Shown: positions 10,743 to 19,765, numbered from the stretch's first letter. The stretch: 64,000 nucleotides of DNA from Spirosoma pollinicola (GCF_002831565.1 NZ_CP025096.1:1798001-1862000); one strand, 5' to 3'. Translations and numbers: made by a program. Notes: generated by a model not told the origin, from the letters alone.

Positions 10743-13349
10743 CTAATTACCGACCATAAATACGGCATTGCCAAATAGCAGCTTGCCGTTATACCAGAAA
10801 CCCCGGAAAAGTGGATCATCGGCCAGATAAACGACACTACCCCGGCCAAGCTCCTGAACACCCATGACGAGTGTATTCTTTAGTTTCTCTTTGGCGTTTC
10901 TACCCGAGAAACCAGCTATGTAGTTATTGGCTTTTAAGTACCCAACGTTCCAGCCATCTTTCAGGAAATCAAAGTTATAGGCATTCTGCACCAGCGCATA
11001 ATAACCGCCCGAGAGGCCGAAACCCAGTGGGTGTGAAGTGTCGATGTCTACACGATAAATACTTCCCGGAATATCATCTACAATAGCCGAGCGCTCCCGG
11101 TCAATGTAGAGTTTAAGTGAGTCCAAGGCAGCCCCTTTATCTTTGCTTTTATCTTTCGCTTTATCTTCTTTTTCCTTCAAATTAAACCCATCTTTTCCGG
11201 CCAGAAAGGCTGCTGCCCGTTCCATAGCGATGAGTTTGCCACCTGCCCGTACCCATTCCCTTATTGTGGACAGGGTTTTTTCATTCAGGTAACGGCTGTA
11301 ATTATAGTTCGTTGGCAGAATCAACACATCTAACTTATTCCATTGTACGTTGCTTAACGTATTGCCGTCAAGTAAGGCGATAGGATAGTGCAACTCCTGG
11401 TCGAAGTAATGCCATACTTCTCCAGCCGAGGGTGGGGGCGTACCTTCACCAACGACTACACCTACGCGGGGAGCCTTTAAGCCGGTTACGAAATCAGAGC
11501 CGAAGTCAGAGCCTTTTGACACAAACCCCGTTTGAACGGGCGTCAGGTCGGCACCTGTTTTGGCGGCTTCTGCCCGTACCAGCGCGTCGAAGCGGTCGCC
11601 CAGGCGTTCATTGCCTGCCCTGGCCACAATGAGTGTGCCTGATGGGAAGGATTTGTTCTCTAAATCGAATGGCTTTTCTGCCGCCCGAACCCGGATTTTT
11701 TGCTTGAGCAAGCCCGCTAGCATCTGAACCGCCGGAAGTGACTGCCAGCGAACGAGATAGGCATATGGCCGGGTAGCAGTCGTTGTTCCGGCCGAAGCCG
11801 ATGAGCTAGCTGTAGCTGGCTGATTGCTTGTTGGGTTAATCCGCGTTGTCAGGCCAAAGGTTTGCAAGCCAAAAGCATAAGGTAAAGACCAAGCCGTTAT
11901 ATCGTAAGTCGCCGAATCTTCCAGCGCCGAATTTTGCTCGAACAGGATTTTCAACAAAGTCGATTTTGGCTGATAAGCACTAATCACAATGTCATCGGCC
12001 CCCACCGATACGTTCTTTTCATTCTTCTGGCTGGTATAGTTGAATCCGCTGGTAACCGTTTGGGCTTTGCCTGAGTAGCCAAAACTGATTTTATTGCGTT
12101 CCAGCAGTTGCTGTAAGGCTTTTAATCGACCAGCATCGCCATTTGATTTGATGACGTAGCTTTTATAAACGCCAATGGGCGTGTTCCGCGACTTGTCGAA
12201 AAACTGACCGAACTCTTTCACGATCTCGGCGGGGCGGTCGGCTACTGATTCAAGCGTGGCGAAACTAGAGGCAACATGGTGGTCGATCCGTTGACGAAGA
12301 GTAAGTGTATCGCCATCGGCTTTCTCAATAGCTAACCCTGCTCGGCCGCTACCACCCTGTTCAAAGGTCATACCAATGGCACCGTTATATGTTGGATAAG
12401 TATCGCCGTAGCTGGGGTAAAAAAGATCGAAACGCTCGCGGGTGTAATACAGCCAGCCATTTTTATCGAAATAACGGCTACAGTATTCGCCAATGGTTTG
12501 TTGAAACTTCCGCTGAAACGGCGTTATATCTTCATGATACGGTTTTGCCGAAGGTGCAAAGTAATAAGGACTCTCAACACTCATTTCGTGAAAATCGCCA
12601 TGAAGCTGTGGCATCCACTGTTGGTAGAGCGCCATACGCTGCTGGGTGATTTCCTGCGTTTGCCAGGCCCAGTCGCGGTTTGGATCGAAAAGATAGTGTG
12701 TATAACGACCGCCAGGCCAGGGCTCATTGTGTTCACGGGCCGAGGGCGTTGGGTCGGGTGTGCTGCCCAGCATTTGATTGTACCAGTTCACGTACCGATC
12801 ATGCCCGTCGGGGTTCAGACCCGGATCGAGAATAACGACTGTGGTGTTCATCACTTTCTGCGAAACGGCATCCGACGGATTGAGCAGGCGATACAATACA
12901 TCCATGAACGTTTCGGAACTGACGGCCTCATTTCCATGAACGTTGTAGCTGAGCCAGGCAATTGGTGGTTGAGCGGCTGCCGTTGGATTGCCATCCATCA
13001 GGCCAATGCGTTTCAAATTGTTTGTCCGAATTTCTTCCAGGCGGCTGATATTTTCTTCTGAGCCGATGGCCACCACCATTAATTGTCGGCCTTCGTAGGT
13101 GGTTCCGTAAGGAATTAATTTAATTCGTTTTGGAAGTTGGCGGGCCACTTGTTCGGCATAAGCCAGCACGCGGTAATGGGGAGTGAACCGTTCGCCAATC
13201 TTGTAGCCCAGAAATTTTTCGGGCGAATCGACCCCCGAAATCGATGGAGCAGATGCTGGAGTAGAGGAAGTTGTCTGTGCCCAGGCCGATTCGGAATGCA
13301 TGGTCAGTGACGCGGCTGTAAGGCCCGCCAGCAGCAAAAAGTGTTTCAT
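10743..13349 (-). CDS. Secreted M14 family zinc carboxypeptidase
   Basis: 868 residues with a signal peptide ending around ESAWAQ. The peptidase domain (about 50-370) has the zinc ligands in YNVHGNEAVSSE (His and Glu) and LHGDFHEMS (His), and the general-base glutamate in TFEQGG. The rest resembles the C-terminal half of large Bacteroidota M14 proteins, with a glutamine-amidotransferase-like stretch (VGVVVGEGTPPPSAGEVWHYFDQEL, YSRYLNEKTLSTIREWVRAGGKLIAMERAAAFL). A lysine-rich insertion KEKEDKAKDKSKDKG lies near 745. It should cleave C-terminal residues from peptides outside the cytoplasm. Confidence 0.9.
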   Translation of the reverse strand: MKHFLLLAGLTAASLTMHSESAWAQTTSSTPASAPSISGVDSPEKFLGYKIGERFTPHYRVLAYAEQVARQLPKRIKLIPYGTTYEGRQLMVVAIGSEENISRLEEIRTNNLKRIGLMDGNPTAAAQPPIAWLSYNVHGNEAVSSETFMDVLYRLLNPSDAVSQKVMNTTVVILDPGLNPDGHDRYVNWYNQMLGSTPDPTPSAREHNEPWPGGRYTHYLFDPNRDWAWQTQEITQQRMALYQQWMPQLHGDFHEMSVESPYYFAPSAKPYHEDITPFQRKFQQTIGEYCSRYFDKNGWLYYTRERFDLFYPSYGDTYPTYNGAIGMTFEQGGSGRAGLAIEKADGDTLTLRQRIDHHVASSFATLESVADRPAEIVKEFGQFFDKSRNTPIGVYKSYVIKSNGDAGRLKALQQLLERNKISFGYSGKAQTVTSGFNYTSQKNEKNVSVGADDIVISAYQPKSTLLKILFEQNSALEDSATYDITAWSLPYAFGLQTFGLTTRINPTSNQPATASSSASAGTTTATRPYAYLVRWQSLPAVQMLAGLLKQKIRVRAAEKPFDLENKSFPSGTLIVARAGNERLGDRFDALVRAEAAKTGADLTPVQTGFVSKGSDFGSDFVTGLKAPRVGVVVGEGTPPPSAGEVWHYFDQELHYPIALLDGNTLSNVQWNKLDVLILPTNYNYSRYLNEKTLSTIREWVRAGGKLIAMERAAAFLAGKDGFNLKEKEDKAKDKSKDKGAALDSLKLYIDRERSAIVDDIPGSIYRVDIDTSHPLGFGLSGGYYALVQNAYNFDFLKDGWNVGYLKANNYIAGFSGRNAKEKLKNTLVMGVQELGRGSVVYLADDPLFRGFWYNGKLLFGNAVFMVGN

Positions 13350-13442
13350 GAATGTGATGAAAAAATTGATAGGCTAATCCCCTCAAAAATAGCAGTAAAA
13401 CACGTAGAAACCCTTTTTTTAAATTTTTTTTAGGGGGTACTA

Positions 13443-13472
13443 TTGCATTTTAAAAACATCCACTTACCTTTG
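13443..13472 (+). promoter_or_regulatory. Promoter of tRNA-Glu (-33 TTG, -7 TAnnTTTG)
   Basis: TTG at 13443-13445, 19 bp spacing, then TACCTTTG at 13465-13472. This is a textbook Bacteroidota primary-sigma promoter and the best one in the window. Predicted start is near 13478, about 54 nt before the mature tRNA. Confidence 0.8.
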
Positions 13473-13531
13473 CACCACGATTCGCCAACACAGCGACAAA
13501 AAGTCAAAAGGTTGGGTCTTTTAAACAAGAC

Positions 13532-13603
13532 GGCCGATTCGTCTAGCGGTTAGGACATCGCCCTTTCACGGCGGTAACACGGGTTCGATTCCCGTATCGG
13601 TCA
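13532..13603 (+). tRNA. tRNA-Glu (UUC)
   Basis: The acceptor stem GGCCGAT pairs with ATCGGTC (one G-U), the anticodon stem TCGCC pairs with GGCGG around loop CTTTCAC giving anticodon TTC, and the T arm contains GGTTCGATTCC. The discriminator base is A and CCA is not encoded. A promoter lies upstream and a terminator follows. Confidence 0.97.
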
Positions 13604-13620
13604 CAGTCCAGTGACTAAAA

Positions 13621-13647
13621 AGCCCACCCCGACAGGTGGGCTTTTTT
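13621..13647 (+). terminator. Terminator of tRNA-Glu
   Basis: AGCCCACC pairs with GGTGGGCT around a 6-nt loop, followed by T6. Confidence 0.9.
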
Positions 13648-13672
13648 TATGCAGAAAATGCTTTGATAGGGT

Positions 13673-13738
13673 TGTCAAAAACTAAAAAATGCCGCAGAGA
13701 TATTAGTTTTTCTCTGCGGCATTTTTTAGTTTTTGACA
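13673..13738 (-). terminator. Long perfect inverted-repeat terminator
   Basis: Arms 13673-13700 and 13711-13738 are perfect 28-bp reverse complements with a 10-nt loop. Core GCCGCAGAGA is bordered by A6/T6. It ends 1 bp before the stop codon of the 13740 gene, which it should terminate. Confidence 0.88.
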
Positions 13739-13739
13739 C

Positions 13740-14972
13740 TTACTTCTTATAGCTCACCCGATAAATTACCCCGTTGTTATCTTCGGAAAATAAGAACGAC
13801 CCATCAGGCATAGGGGCAATGCCAACCGGTCGACCAAATTGGGCCTGGTTGTTATCGACAACAAAGCCCGTTACCATATCATCAATGCGGGTGGGTTTGC
13901 CCGCTTCAAAATGAATACGCACTACTTTGTAGCCTGAAGGCTGACTACGATTCCAGGAGCCGCGCATGGTGGCAAAGGCGTCGTTCTGGTATTCGGCTGG
14001 GAAACCTCCGGTGGCTCCGCTTCCTGTGTAAAATACCATGCCCAACGGTGCTGCGTGTGCATCATATTGTAAAGAGGGTAGAGTAGTTTTGGCTAAGATC
14101 TGTGCGTAGGTCGTATCGCCCATGGGTCTTGGATGGGGGTTGTAATTGCCATCGCCATAGATGTATGGCCAGCCATAAAAAGCACCGTCTTTAATCAAAT
14201 TCAACTCTTCTTTCTGTTGTTCATCGCCCAGCCAGTCAATGCCATGATCGAGTCCATAGAGTTCTTTGGTTTCGGGATGCCAGCCAAAGCCAATGGTGTT
14301 TCGCAGCCCTTTGGCATAAATCCGGCGGCCCGAACCATCAGGGTTTGCGCGTAGAATAGTGGCGTTTTCCGGATTCGTATCGGCACAGGCATTGCAGGTG
14401 CTACCCACTGTAATGTACATGAAGCCATCCGGACCGAAGGCAATGGTCCTGTTCGGGTGCTGACCCGCGTCGGGAAGGCCACTCATAATTTGCTGGGGCG
14501 TTCCTAAAGTACCATCGGCATTTATTGTGGCTGAATAGACTTCGTGGATTGCCACCAGATACATTTTGCCCGAGAAGATCGTGATGCCATGAACGTCTTT
14601 AATCGTAGCCACGACTTGTTTCTGATCTAACTGACCGTCGTTGTTTGTATCCCGAAGTAAGGTAACGGTCCCTGCTTCGCGGCTCGTTACATAGACATTG
14701 CCGGTTTCACTAACAGCCAGCATTCGAGGCTTGCCTAGTTGGTCGGCAAATTTAGCGACAGTGAAACCCGCCGGTACTTTGAGTTGCGCAATGCGCTCGT
14801 TTGTTGCAGCAACCAGAGCAGGTTCAAAAACATTTCCCTCTACCTGCGCTGTTGTTGGCTGCTGGTTCGTTTCTGGAATTTGCGTGTTGAATACCTCATC
14901 TTTATTACAGGAGGCAAGCATGGAGACTAAAACCATCCCGGATAAGATGGTAGGTTTGACTACGTTTTTCAT
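13740..14972 (-). CDS. PQQ-dependent sugar (sorbosone) dehydrogenase-like lipoprotein
   Basis: 410 residues with lipobox MLASC (Cys22). The mature part is a six-bladed beta propeller of the glucose/sorbosone dehydrogenase family: KVPAGFTVAKFADQLGKPRMLAVSE, VHGITIF with the conserved histidine, AFGPDGFMYITVGSTC, TIGFGWHPETKELYGLDHGIDWLGDE, and the closing blade RPVGIAPMPDGSFLFSEDNNGVIYRV. Such enzymes oxidise sugars or aldehydes in the periplasm with PQQ. No PQQ biosynthesis gene is in the window, so the organism may take up PQQ, or this protein may be a non-catalytic propeller. Confidence 0.85.
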   Translation of the reverse strand: MKNVVKPTILSGMVLVSMLASCNKDEVFNTQIPETNQQPTTAQVEGNVFEPALVAATNERIAQLKVPAGFTVAKFADQLGKPRMLAVSETGNVYVTSREAGTVTLLRDTNNDGQLDQKQVVATIKDVHGITIFSGKMYLVAIHEVYSATINADGTLGTPQQIMSGLPDAGQHPNRTIAFGPDGFMYITVGSTCNACADTNPENATILRANPDGSGRRIYAKGLRNTIGFGWHPETKELYGLDHGIDWLGDEQQKEELNLIKDGAFYGWPYIYGDGNYNPHPRPMGDTTYAQILAKTTLPSLQYDAHAAPLGMVFYTGSGATGGFPAEYQNDAFATMRGSWNRSQPSGYKVVRIHFEAGKPTRIDDMVTGFVVDNNQAQFGRPVGIAPMPDGSFLFSEDNNGVIYRVSYKK

Positions 14973-15315
14973 TGATTTTTTAAATTATCTATACCGTTGA
15001 GATTAGTGTCAATGCCCCTCTTTCTGGTGCCTATGTTGATTTGACAAACAAATTAAAAAGCAATTAACAACGGCTTAACTTCAAATAATTGATCGTGTTG
15101 TCGGGCAGATTAATAAAATAAGCTACTGGTCTAGGCTGAAATTAGGGCTGTTCAGAGGCATTTTGTGGATTTCGGGATTATACTCTACAAAATCTGTAGA
15201 AAAACATATTCATAATATGTAAGCCTGACACTATAAACATCAGATTATCAGCGTCTGGCATGGTTTTGGTCCCTTGGCAAGTACAATTCAACGTTAAACT
15301 TTAACCAACAAAACC
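14973..15315. other. 343-bp intergenic region with possible stress-promoter elements
   Basis: AT-rich spacer between divergent genes. A perfect palindrome CATATT-cat-AATATG lies near 15209-15223. TGGCATGGTTTTGG at 15256-15269 resembles a sigma-54 -24/-12 pair but lacks the -12 GC. No ORF or RNA gene is evident. Confidence 0.3.
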
Positions 15316-16029
15316 ATGGCTTCTTTAGGATCTCAAATCGCAAATTTTTTTAGTGGTGATGATAACAACACACAAGAAGGCTTGCATGGCCTATTTGTTA
15401 ATGAGTTGAAAGGCATTTATTACGCAGAAAAACAGGCTGTTGATGCGCTTGGCGAACAAGCTGATGCATCTACAACTGACGAAGTAAGGAACGCCTTTCT
15501 GCAGCATCAGGAAGAAACTCGTGGCCAGGTTGCCCGACTGGAAGACGTGTTCCGCTCCATTGGAGTCGAAGCAGATGATAAAACCTGTGCTGCCATTGAT
15601 GGATTAGTCGATGATGCTCAGGAAGTTGTTTCTATGACTGACTCTGGGTCGCTGACACGTGATGCCGGACTGATCATTGCCGGTCAGAAAATAGAGCATC
15701 ATGAAATTGCAGCCTACGGGTCGGCGGTTACACTGGCTAAGGTTTTGGGTTACTCCGAAGCTGCCCGTATGTTACAGCAAACGCTTGAAGAAGAAAAGAA
15801 CACAGACGTGAAGCTGACTAAATTAGCTGAGTCATTTATTAACCAGCGAGCTGCTTCTGAAAATGACAATGACAACACATCGTATAATTCTGACTCAAAT
15901 CAGATCGTTAGTCAGGGTCAATATGGTAATAGTGTAGTTGATCCAGATGGTACTCGTTACAGTGATAGCTCAGTAGCGGGTTATAACTCCACAAATGATA
16001 CCATTTCGGGCGGCTCGCGAACGCTGTAA
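15316..16029 (+). CDS. DUF892 (YciE/YciF-like) ferritin-like protein
   Basis: 237 residues. Residues ~22-175 form the DUF892 four-helix bundle: GLHGLFVNELKGIYYAEKQ, then FLQHQEETRGQVARLEDVF, then QKIEHHEIAAYGS and LQQTLEEEKNTDVKL. These carry the Glu and His residues expected for a di-iron ferritin-like centre. The last 60 residues are low-complexity Asn/Ser/Asp-rich and probably disordered. Family members are stress-induced, and some are named ferroxidase-like. It has its own terminator at 16040-16091 and probably its own promoter. Confidence 0.88.
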   Translation: MASLGSQIANFFSGDDNNTQEGLHGLFVNELKGIYYAEKQAVDALGEQADASTTDEVRNAFLQHQEETRGQVARLEDVFRSIGVEADDKTCAAIDGLVDDAQEVVSMTDSGSLTRDAGLIIAGQKIEHHEIAAYGSAVTLAKVLGYSEAARMLQQTLEEEKNTDVKLTKLAESFINQRAASENDNDNTSYNSDSNQIVSQGQYGNSVVDPDGTRYSDSSVAGYNSTNDTISGGSRTL

Positions 16030-16039
16030 TTCAGAATAC

Positions 16040-16091
16040 ACCAATAATAAAAAAGGTCCGCTACAGTTAGCGGACCTTTTTTATTATTGGT
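16040..16091. terminator. Bidirectional terminator with perfect 24-bp arms
   Basis: Arms 16040-16063 and 16068-16091 are perfect, with loop CAGT. The GGTCCGCTA core is flanked by A6 and T6, with another 9 bp of pairing outside. It serves the DUF892 gene and the convergent 16127 gene. Confidence 0.9.
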
Positions 16092-16126
16092 CTGAAAATA
16101 AATGGCTTATATAGTCGATGGTTAAC

Positions 16127-16453
16127 TTAATAAGTACTATTTGGGTCATTCATTTCTGGATCAGGCTCTGTGCCGTCATTGTTTCCCAACGAATCGCCAT
16201 TGCCGTAATTAGTCCGGTCGGCTTCCATGTTTGGGCTACCCGAAAATGCTCCAGTACCATCATTGCCAGTAGCAGCTTCCTCCTCATCAGTTGGAGTGGT
16301 TGGCGGAGAGTTTACATCACCTGCCAGATCAGCAGGGTTGTAATCCTCATTAAGCATAATACTGTCATCCGGCGTTTGGGCTGTTCCGCCTGTAGTGGGG
16401 CTAAATGTCTGCGACTGTTCGTTGAGCATCGCATCCTGATTTACATTTTCCAT
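16127..16453 (-). CDS. Acidic low-complexity hypothetical protein
   Basis: 108 residues dominated by Asp, Asn, Glu, Gly, Pro and Thr, with almost no hydrophobic segments (MENVNQDAMLNEQSQTFSP ... GTEPDPEMNDPNSTY). No signal peptide, no domain I recognise; expected to be intrinsically disordered. It lies between a shared terminator and a 60-bp gap to the next minus-strand gene. Composition resembles the disordered tail of the neighbouring DUF892 protein. Coding status is probable because the frame is clean and has no competing frame. Confidence 0.55.
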   Translation of the reverse strand: MENVNQDAMLNEQSQTFSPTTGGTAQTPDDSIMLNEDYNPADLAGDVNSPPTTPTDEEEAATGNDGTGAFSGSPNMEADRTNYGNGDSLGNNDGTEPDPEMNDPNSTY

Positions 16454-16513
16454 TACGTAAACTGTTAGATTGAGTCATGTTGTAATCACATAACCCGCAA
16501 AGCACACTTCAGT

Positions 16514-16954
16514 TTAGCCTCTCGTAAATAATTCCCATAGACGGTTGTAAAGTTTACCGGCATAGGTTTTTACATCGTGATGCGAGGCATGAATGGTAAA
16601 AGGGACAAACTGATTGGCAGATGAGGGCAGAGGTTCGATCCGAACCGTTCGGCCAGTGTTCCATGTGCCAGCCAGCCGACGAACAGAACCCGTCAAGCGT
16701 AAACCGGCATCAATTAAATCGGTGCTATTGCTTTGAGGGTACTGTGCAAGGGCTAATTCCTGCGAAAATTGCTGCAACTGATGAGCATCGAACCAGGACA
16801 ATTCAGGCATATGCAGATGGTTCGCATATCGATTATGACGACACAGAAAGCGAACAGATAAAAGAGATTTGCCAGCTTTTCGACGGGCCGATACGTGTAA
16901 GTCGATAACTTCAATTGGTGATGTTTCTGATGCGGTAGATAGTTCTATATTCAT
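16514..16954 (-). CDS. Hypothetical protein, 146 residues
   Basis: Start chosen at MNIELSTASETSP (ATG at 16952-16954); a longer frame from 17077 adds a segment without clear coding character. The protein is soluble and mixed alpha/beta. An opening strand IEVIDLHVSARRKAGKSLLSVRFLC is followed by helix WFDAHQLQQFSQELALAQ, then strands LRLTGSVRRLAGTW and RTVRIEPLP. It ends with VKTYAGKLYNRLWELF. I recognise no family. Likely in one transcript with the 16127 gene (60 bp gap). Confidence 0.6.
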   Translation of the reverse strand: MNIELSTASETSPIEVIDLHVSARRKAGKSLLSVRFLCRHNRYANHLHMPELSWFDAHQLQQFSQELALAQYPQSNSTDLIDAGLRLTGSVRRLAGTWNTGRTVRIEPLPSSANQFVPFTIHASHHDVKTYAGKLYNRLWELFTRG

Positions 16955-17108
16955 ATATGATGAAGAGTAAATAGTATTGATAAAAGTATGGCTGATAATC
17001 GTATTTGACAATAGCTCGCTGTTACGCTTAATAAATAAAACACGGCAATCAGCCATACTTGTTGGTAATAAACCCAAAAAAGGGTGGGGTGTTCGAGAAA
17101 AGTCCGTC

Positions 17109-17858
17109 TTATACGTAGATCATTTTCCGTGACATGCCTCCATCGACCACAAAATTTTGCCCGGTAATAAAGCTGTTTTCAGGGGCAATAAGAAACAGAA
17201 TCATGCGGGCAATATCGTCGGCCTGACCCACACGTCCTGCCGGGTGCTGGCTGTGATCTTCGGGGCGAAGTTCATCTGATTTAGCTTTCGCCTTTTTCTT
17301 CAATCCCGAAACATCGATCCATCCGGGGCTGATGGTGTTGACCCGAATGTCTGGTCCTAAACTCACGGCCATTGAATGGGTGAGTGCCAGAATACCTCCC
17401 TTACTGGCCGAATAAGCGAACGTGTCGGTCTCTGACTGAAAGGCTCTTGTTGACCCAATGTTAATGATACTTCCTTTCTGAGCGGCTAAATAAGAGGCCG
17501 TATGTTTGGCGCACAGGAAAGGTCCTGTAAGATTGGTGCCAATGACCCGATTCCATTCATCGAGCGTTAATGAGTTAAGGGGTTTTTCAATCATGATGGC
17601 CGCGTTGTTAATGAGCGCATCGATCTGACCGAAGTGAGAAATAGTTTGTTCGGCGGCCTTTTTGACGTTCATCTCGCTGGAGACGTCGCAGGAAACGAAC
17701 AGAATTTGCGCCGAAGAGGCTTTGAAGGCTTCCCGAAGCTCTGCCAATGCATCGGTGTCGGCTTCCCAAATGGCTACACGATAGCCGTGTGTGAGTAAAT
17801 ACTGCGTGGCCACCCGGCCAATGCCCTGACCACCGCCAGTGATAATAGCTGTTTTCAT
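17109..17858 (-). CDS. SDR family NAD(P)-dependent oxidoreductase
   Basis: 249 residues starting MKTAIITGGGQGIG, with the classical short-chain dehydrogenase motifs: TGGGQGIG for nucleotide binding, DVSS, NNAA, the catalytic Ser in INIGS and YSASK (Tyr and Lys), and the C-terminal GQNFVVDGG. Asp in IWEADTD after strand 2 favours NAD(H). The substrate is unknown. I placed the start at 17856-17858 because the preceding in-frame residues have no family match. Divergent from the histone-deacetylase-family gene. Confidence 0.9.
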   Translation of the reverse strand: MKTAIITGGGQGIGRVATQYLLTHGYRVAIWEADTDALAELREAFKASSAQILFVSCDVSSEMNVKKAAEQTISHFGQIDALINNAAIMIEKPLNSLTLDEWNRVIGTNLTGPFLCAKHTASYLAAQKGSIINIGSTRAFQSETDTFAYSASKGGILALTHSMAVSLGPDIRVNTISPGWIDVSGLKKKAKAKSDELRPEDHSQHPAGRVGQADDIARMILFLIAPENSFITGQNFVVDGGMSRKMIYV

Positions 17859-17960
17859 ACAAGTTGGATAAACCCTACTAACGCCCAAACCCGGGAGTTT
17901 GGTAACACAAGCCTGCCCGAACCGGTTAACTTAAGCGTATCTTTATCGAACGGCCCCGCC

Positions 17961-17968
17961 TATTTTTG
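17961..17968 (+). promoter_or_regulatory. -7 element immediately before the 17974 start codon
   Basis: TATTTTTG matches TAnnTTTG, and ends 5 bp before the ATG at 17974. The predicted transcription start coincides with the start codon, so the mRNA may be leaderless. Confidence 0.5.
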
Positions 17969-17973
17969 TCAGT

Positions 17974-18876
17974 ATGCTTCAAATTGCGTTTTCGCCGGTG
18001 TACCGGCTGCGGTTACCCGAAGGCCATCGGTTTCCCATGCTTAAGTACGAGTTGATTCACGAACAGTTGCTGTATGAAGGCACCTGTACGGAGGAAAATT
18101 TCTTCGCTCCGGCCCCTGTGGATGACCGCTGGGTGCTAGGTGTGCATACGCCCGACTATGTGCAGGCGTTGAAAACGGGCACCGTCGATCCGAAAATGAT
18201 GCGCCGTATCGGCTTCCCTTTAACCCCGGAACTCATTGAGCGCGAATGGATTATTACACAGGGAACAATTGACTGCACCCAACTGGCCCAGCGCGATGGG
18301 GTGGCTATGAATGTGGCGGGTGGCACACACCATGCGTTTCCTGACCGGGGTGAGGGATTTTGTATGCTCAACGATGTGGGGGTGGCGGCTCACTATTTAC
18401 TTGAAAGCGGGCAGATGAAAAAAATCCTGGTGGTAGACCTGGATGTGCATCAAGGCAACGGCACCGCCCTCATGTTTCAGCATGAATCACGGGTCTTTAC
18501 GTTTAGTATGCAGGGCACAGATAATTATCCGCTCAAAAAAGAACAATCCGATCTGGACATCAATTTGCCAACGGGTACAACAGACGAAATTTACCTGAAT
18601 GCATTGTACGATACGTTGCCCGGTCTGATTCAGCGAGAGCAACCCGATTTCCTGTTTTATGTATCGGGTGTGGATATTCTGGCCTCTGACCGGCTGGGTA
18701 AATTAAATGTTAGTCGAGACGGTTGTCGGCAGCGCGACACGTTCGTATTTGAGCAGGCAATAAAAAACGGATTGCCAATTGCCGTTTCGATGGGAGGGGG
18801 TTATTCACCTCGTCTGACAGATATTGTGGAAGCGCATTGCAATACATTCCGGGTTGCCGCTGATCTGTTTTTTTAA
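17974..18876 (+). CDS. Histone deacetylase family protein
   Basis: 300 residues of the arginase/deacetylase fold, zinc-dependent amidohydrolases that remove acetyl groups from lysines or small amines. Catalytic features are present: the His pair in GGTHHAFPDRGEGFCMLNDVGVAA, zinc ligands in DLDVHQGNG and GVDILASDRLG, and the transition-state tyrosine in MGGGYSP. The N-terminus MLQIAFSPVYRLRLPEGHRFPM is typical of bacterial class members. The target is unknown. The next gene (aldolase) lies 77 bp downstream on the same strand. Confidence 0.92.
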   Translation: MLQIAFSPVYRLRLPEGHRFPMLKYELIHEQLLYEGTCTEENFFAPAPVDDRWVLGVHTPDYVQALKTGTVDPKMMRRIGFPLTPELIEREWIITQGTIDCTQLAQRDGVAMNVAGGTHHAFPDRGEGFCMLNDVGVAAHYLLESGQMKKILVVDLDVHQGNGTALMFQHESRVFTFSMQGTDNYPLKKEQSDLDINLPTGTTDEIYLNALYDTLPGLIQREQPDFLFYVSGVDILASDRLGKLNVSRDGCRQRDTFVFEQAIKNGLPIAVSMGGGYSPRLTDIVEAHCNTFRVAADLFF

Positions 18877-18953
18877 TGATAAAGCGGTCACCCGAAAAAA
18901 AACCTATAGTTTAACGCAGTAAAGCAGAGAGATGCGTCCGTTTAGCTTAGAAC

Positions 18954-19715
18954 ATGAAACAAAATATTGTTAAAACCCGGCTTAAAAACAGCCAGCCCGT
19001 ACTGGGCGTTCTATCCAATAGTGCTGATCCGACCGTAGCAGAACTTTGCGGGTTCTCGGGACTGGATTTTTACATGATTGATGGCGAACATAGTTCAGTT
19101 ACCACAGCACAAGTGCAGGATATTGTTCGAGCCTGCGAGGGGAGCGGTATTACCGCACTGGCCCGCGTTCGCAGCAACGACCCGAAGCTCATTCTTCAAT
19201 TTCTGGATGCGGGTGTTATTGGTATTATGATGCCCGCCATCAGCACTGTTGCCGAAGCTGAAGCGCTGGTTCAGGCCGTAAAGTACCCGCCTTTTGGCCT
19301 GCGGGGTTTTGCGCCGGTGCGGGCTAATGATTATTTGCTGGGTACAATGAACCAGGGTGAGGCCGTTGCCTTTGCCAATGAACAGGTGTTGATTCTGGCC
19401 CAGATTGAAGATAAAGAAGCCATTGATAATCTTGATGACCTGCTAACGGTAGAAGGCATTGACGGATTTGTGATCGGCCCGCGTGATCTAGCCATGAGTA
19501 TGGGCTATTATGACGGACCCGGCCATGATGAAGTAAAACGAACAATTGCCGGGGTTGTCGAAAAAATCAGGAAAGCTGGTCGGATTGCCGGCACTACAGC
19601 CGCCACCGGCGATCAGGCCAGAGCGTTGATTGACCGGGGTGTTTTATTCTGTCTGAATTCGTTTGCCGGTTTGTTGAAAACGGCCTCAGCAGATTTTATG
19701 AAAGGAAGGGGGTAG
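18954..19715 (+). CDS. HpcH/HpaI aldolase family protein
   Basis: 253 residues, a pyruvate-dependent class II aldolase of the 2-dehydro-3-deoxyglucarate / 4-hydroxy-2-oxoheptanedioate aldolase type. Motifs: DFYMIDGEHSS (Glu and His), ARVRSNDPKLILQFLDAGVIGIMMP, PPFGLRGFAP with Arg, QIEDKEAIDN with the metal-binding Glu, and FVIGPRDLAMSMG with the metal-binding Asp. It cleaves or forms hydroxy-oxo acids. The physiological substrate cannot be told from sequence. Confidence 0.9.
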   Translation: MKQNIVKTRLKNSQPVLGVLSNSADPTVAELCGFSGLDFYMIDGEHSSVTTAQVQDIVRACEGSGITALARVRSNDPKLILQFLDAGVIGIMMPAISTVAEAEALVQAVKYPPFGLRGFAPVRANDYLLGTMNQGEAVAFANEQVLILAQIEDKEAIDNLDDLLTVEGIDGFVIGPRDLAMSMGYYDGPGHDEVKRTIAGVVEKIRKAGRIAGTTAATGDQARALIDRGVLFCLNSFAGLLKTASADFMKGRG

Positions 19716-19730
19716 AGGTTTGATTCAGGA

Positions 19731-19765
19731 ATAAAATCATAGTTCATCATTCGTAAATCGTAATT
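19731..19765 (+). repeat. Degenerate 7-bp tandem repeats before rplU
   Basis: Heptamers TCATAGT, TCATCAT, TCGTAAA, TCGTAAT follow each other in register at about 19738-19765. It lies just upstream of the rplU -7 element. Confidence 0.5.
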
